NCBI GenBank assembly: GCA_964345635.1
Contig: CAYFRM010000093.1
Span: forward strand, 1-16,020
Length of the DNA stretch: 16,020 nucleotides
Direction of reading: 5' to 3'
Source of the DNA: WVXT01 sp964345635
Lineage (GTDB): Bacteria; UBA6262; WVXT01
Part shown: in pieces, positions 15,468 through 16,020 of the stretch
Layout of the letters: every line of letters starts with the position of its first letter
Position numbering within the stretch: position 1 is the stretch's first letter
Notes under the pieces: model-generated
The model's database searches: none
What the model saw: only the letters and a program-made list of their open reading frames with translations
Told to the model about the DNA's origin: nothing
Made by a program: the position numbers and the translations under genes

Positions 15468-16020
15468 ATGAGGTACTTATTAGCAGTACTTTTAGTTTTA
15501 GGCCTGGTGGGATTGGTATCGCAAGCTTATGCTGCTGAGAGCGCAGACATCACGATAACGGTGAAGATTCAGAAATTATCAGTAGCAGTGGCTCCCACAT
15601 CTTACGATTTCGGGAGTATAGCGGCTGGGGGAAACGCGGTAGCGAGCTCCTACATTGCAGTGACCAATGACGGGAACGTTACGGAGAAGTTCAAGTTAGG
15701 GATACCGTCAGAGCCGAATGGCAGCTGGACATCGGTTACAGCTGGAGCTCCCGTGTCAGAGCAGTATCGTCTATCGGCGATATTCAGGGATACCGCGCCA
15801 ACGACCGGGCAGTATGGTCCTGAAGATTCCTTTTCCGTAACCGCTGAGAGGACAGCTACGGCAGACGATTTAGCCATAACCGGTGATGCTGCGGGAGTGA
15901 AGGGCTACAACGTAAGTGAGAATGACTGGAGGAAACTCTGGTTCAAGTTTGAAGCGCCTTCAACGACAAGTATCACCACTCAGCAGTCGATTACTGCCAG
16001 GGTAACAGCACTGGCTCAGT
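15468..16020 (+). CDS. Small secreted protein homologous to the C-terminal domain of the giant FN3/VCBS protein (3' end at window edge)
   Basis: The frame runs from ATG 15468 to the last base (184 codons plus one base) without a stop, so the C-terminus is outside the window, though alignment suggests it ends within a few residues. A near-perfect ribosome site AAGGGAGGTGAT (15452-15463) fixes the start. The signal peptide is MRYLLAVLLVLGLVGLVSQA followed by YAAES. The mature part is a single predicted beta-sandwich with DFGSIAAGG and VTNDGNVTEKFKLGI, then SEPNGSWTSVTA, EDSFSVTAERT and KLWFKFEAP. It aligns over its whole length with about residues 1150-1297 of the protein encoded at 8436-12329 (VTNNGN, KFKL, SEPN, EDSFSV, ERT, LWFKFEAP). 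I do not recognise a named family. A free secreted subunit of a surface structure is a reasonable inference. Confidence 0.88.
   Translation, partial: MRYLLAVLLVLGLVGLVSQAYAAESADITITVKIQKLSVAVAPTSYDFGSIAAGGNAVASSYIAVTNDGNVTEKFKLGIPSEPNGSWTSVTAGAPVSEQYRLSAIFRDTAPTTGQYGPEDSFSVTAERTATADDLAITGDAAGVKGYNVSENDWRKLWFKFEAPSTTSITTQQSITARVTALAQ

Noticed and set aside
15353..15538. A plus-strand 61-codon open frame running through the third repeat element
   Set aside because: It is made of the palindromic repeat and then overlaps, in another frame, the signal-peptide gene starting at 15468, which has a near-perfect ribosome site and a clear homologue in this window.
684..16020. CRISPR array, tRNA or rRNA genes, or a transposase gene
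   Set aside because: The direct repeats found are coding (TPR, FN3, VCBS) without spacers, no tRNA cloverleaf with a plausible anticodon arm was seen in the folded elements, and no transposase or integrase motifs appear in any credible frame.

Overview
All credible genes in this window lie on the plus strand, closely packed, with strong Shine-Dalgarno sites (AGGAGG, GGAGGTGAT) and the standard bacterial code. A TonB/ExbB/ExbD motor and an outer-membrane beta-barrel protein ending in Phe show a Gram-negative (two-membrane) bacterium. Giant TPR proteins, a TPR-carrying O-antigen-ligase-like enzyme and FN3/VCBS surface proteins would suit an uncultivated Omnitrophota-like lineage or similar, but this placement is a guess from gene style only.

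Region 1 (1-606) holds the 3' part of a KDPG/KHG aldolase gene and a probable intrinsic terminator. Region 2 (636-6978) is an operon with a clear promoter (TTGATT, 17 bp, extended TATAAT). Its genes encode a secreted protein of about 25 TPRs, a TonB-receptor-like barrel with a TonB-box-like segment but no visible plug domain, then ExbB, ExbD and TonB. A motor, its periplasmic arm, a candidate outer-membrane client and a large periplasmic TPR scaffold thus appear to form one envelope machine. Region 3 (7057-7743) is an OmpR/PhoB-type regulator whose phospho-acceptor Asp is replaced by Asn, with no kinase beside it.

Region 4 (7744-8150) has no gene but is rich in structure: a folded repeat element, nested GGGTC/GACCC hairpins, a strong terminator and a further hairpin before the next ribosome site. 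Region 5 (8151-16020) is a second gene set: a minimal MerR-type DNA-binding protein, a 1297-residue secreted FN3/DNRLRE-like/VCBS protein, a polytopic Wzy/WaaL/PglL-like glycan ligase with C-terminal TPRs, a secreted protein made of two duplicated beta-sandwich domains, and a small secreted protein running into the window end. The small protein is homologous to the C-terminal 150 residues of the giant protein. I infer a surface-structure system with a possible dedicated glycosyl-transfer enzyme.

Three short elements with the same three-way-junction architecture (6980-7030, 7798-7854, 15357-15409) follow gene ends. A different, REP-like palindrome is inserted in frame inside the ligase gene.
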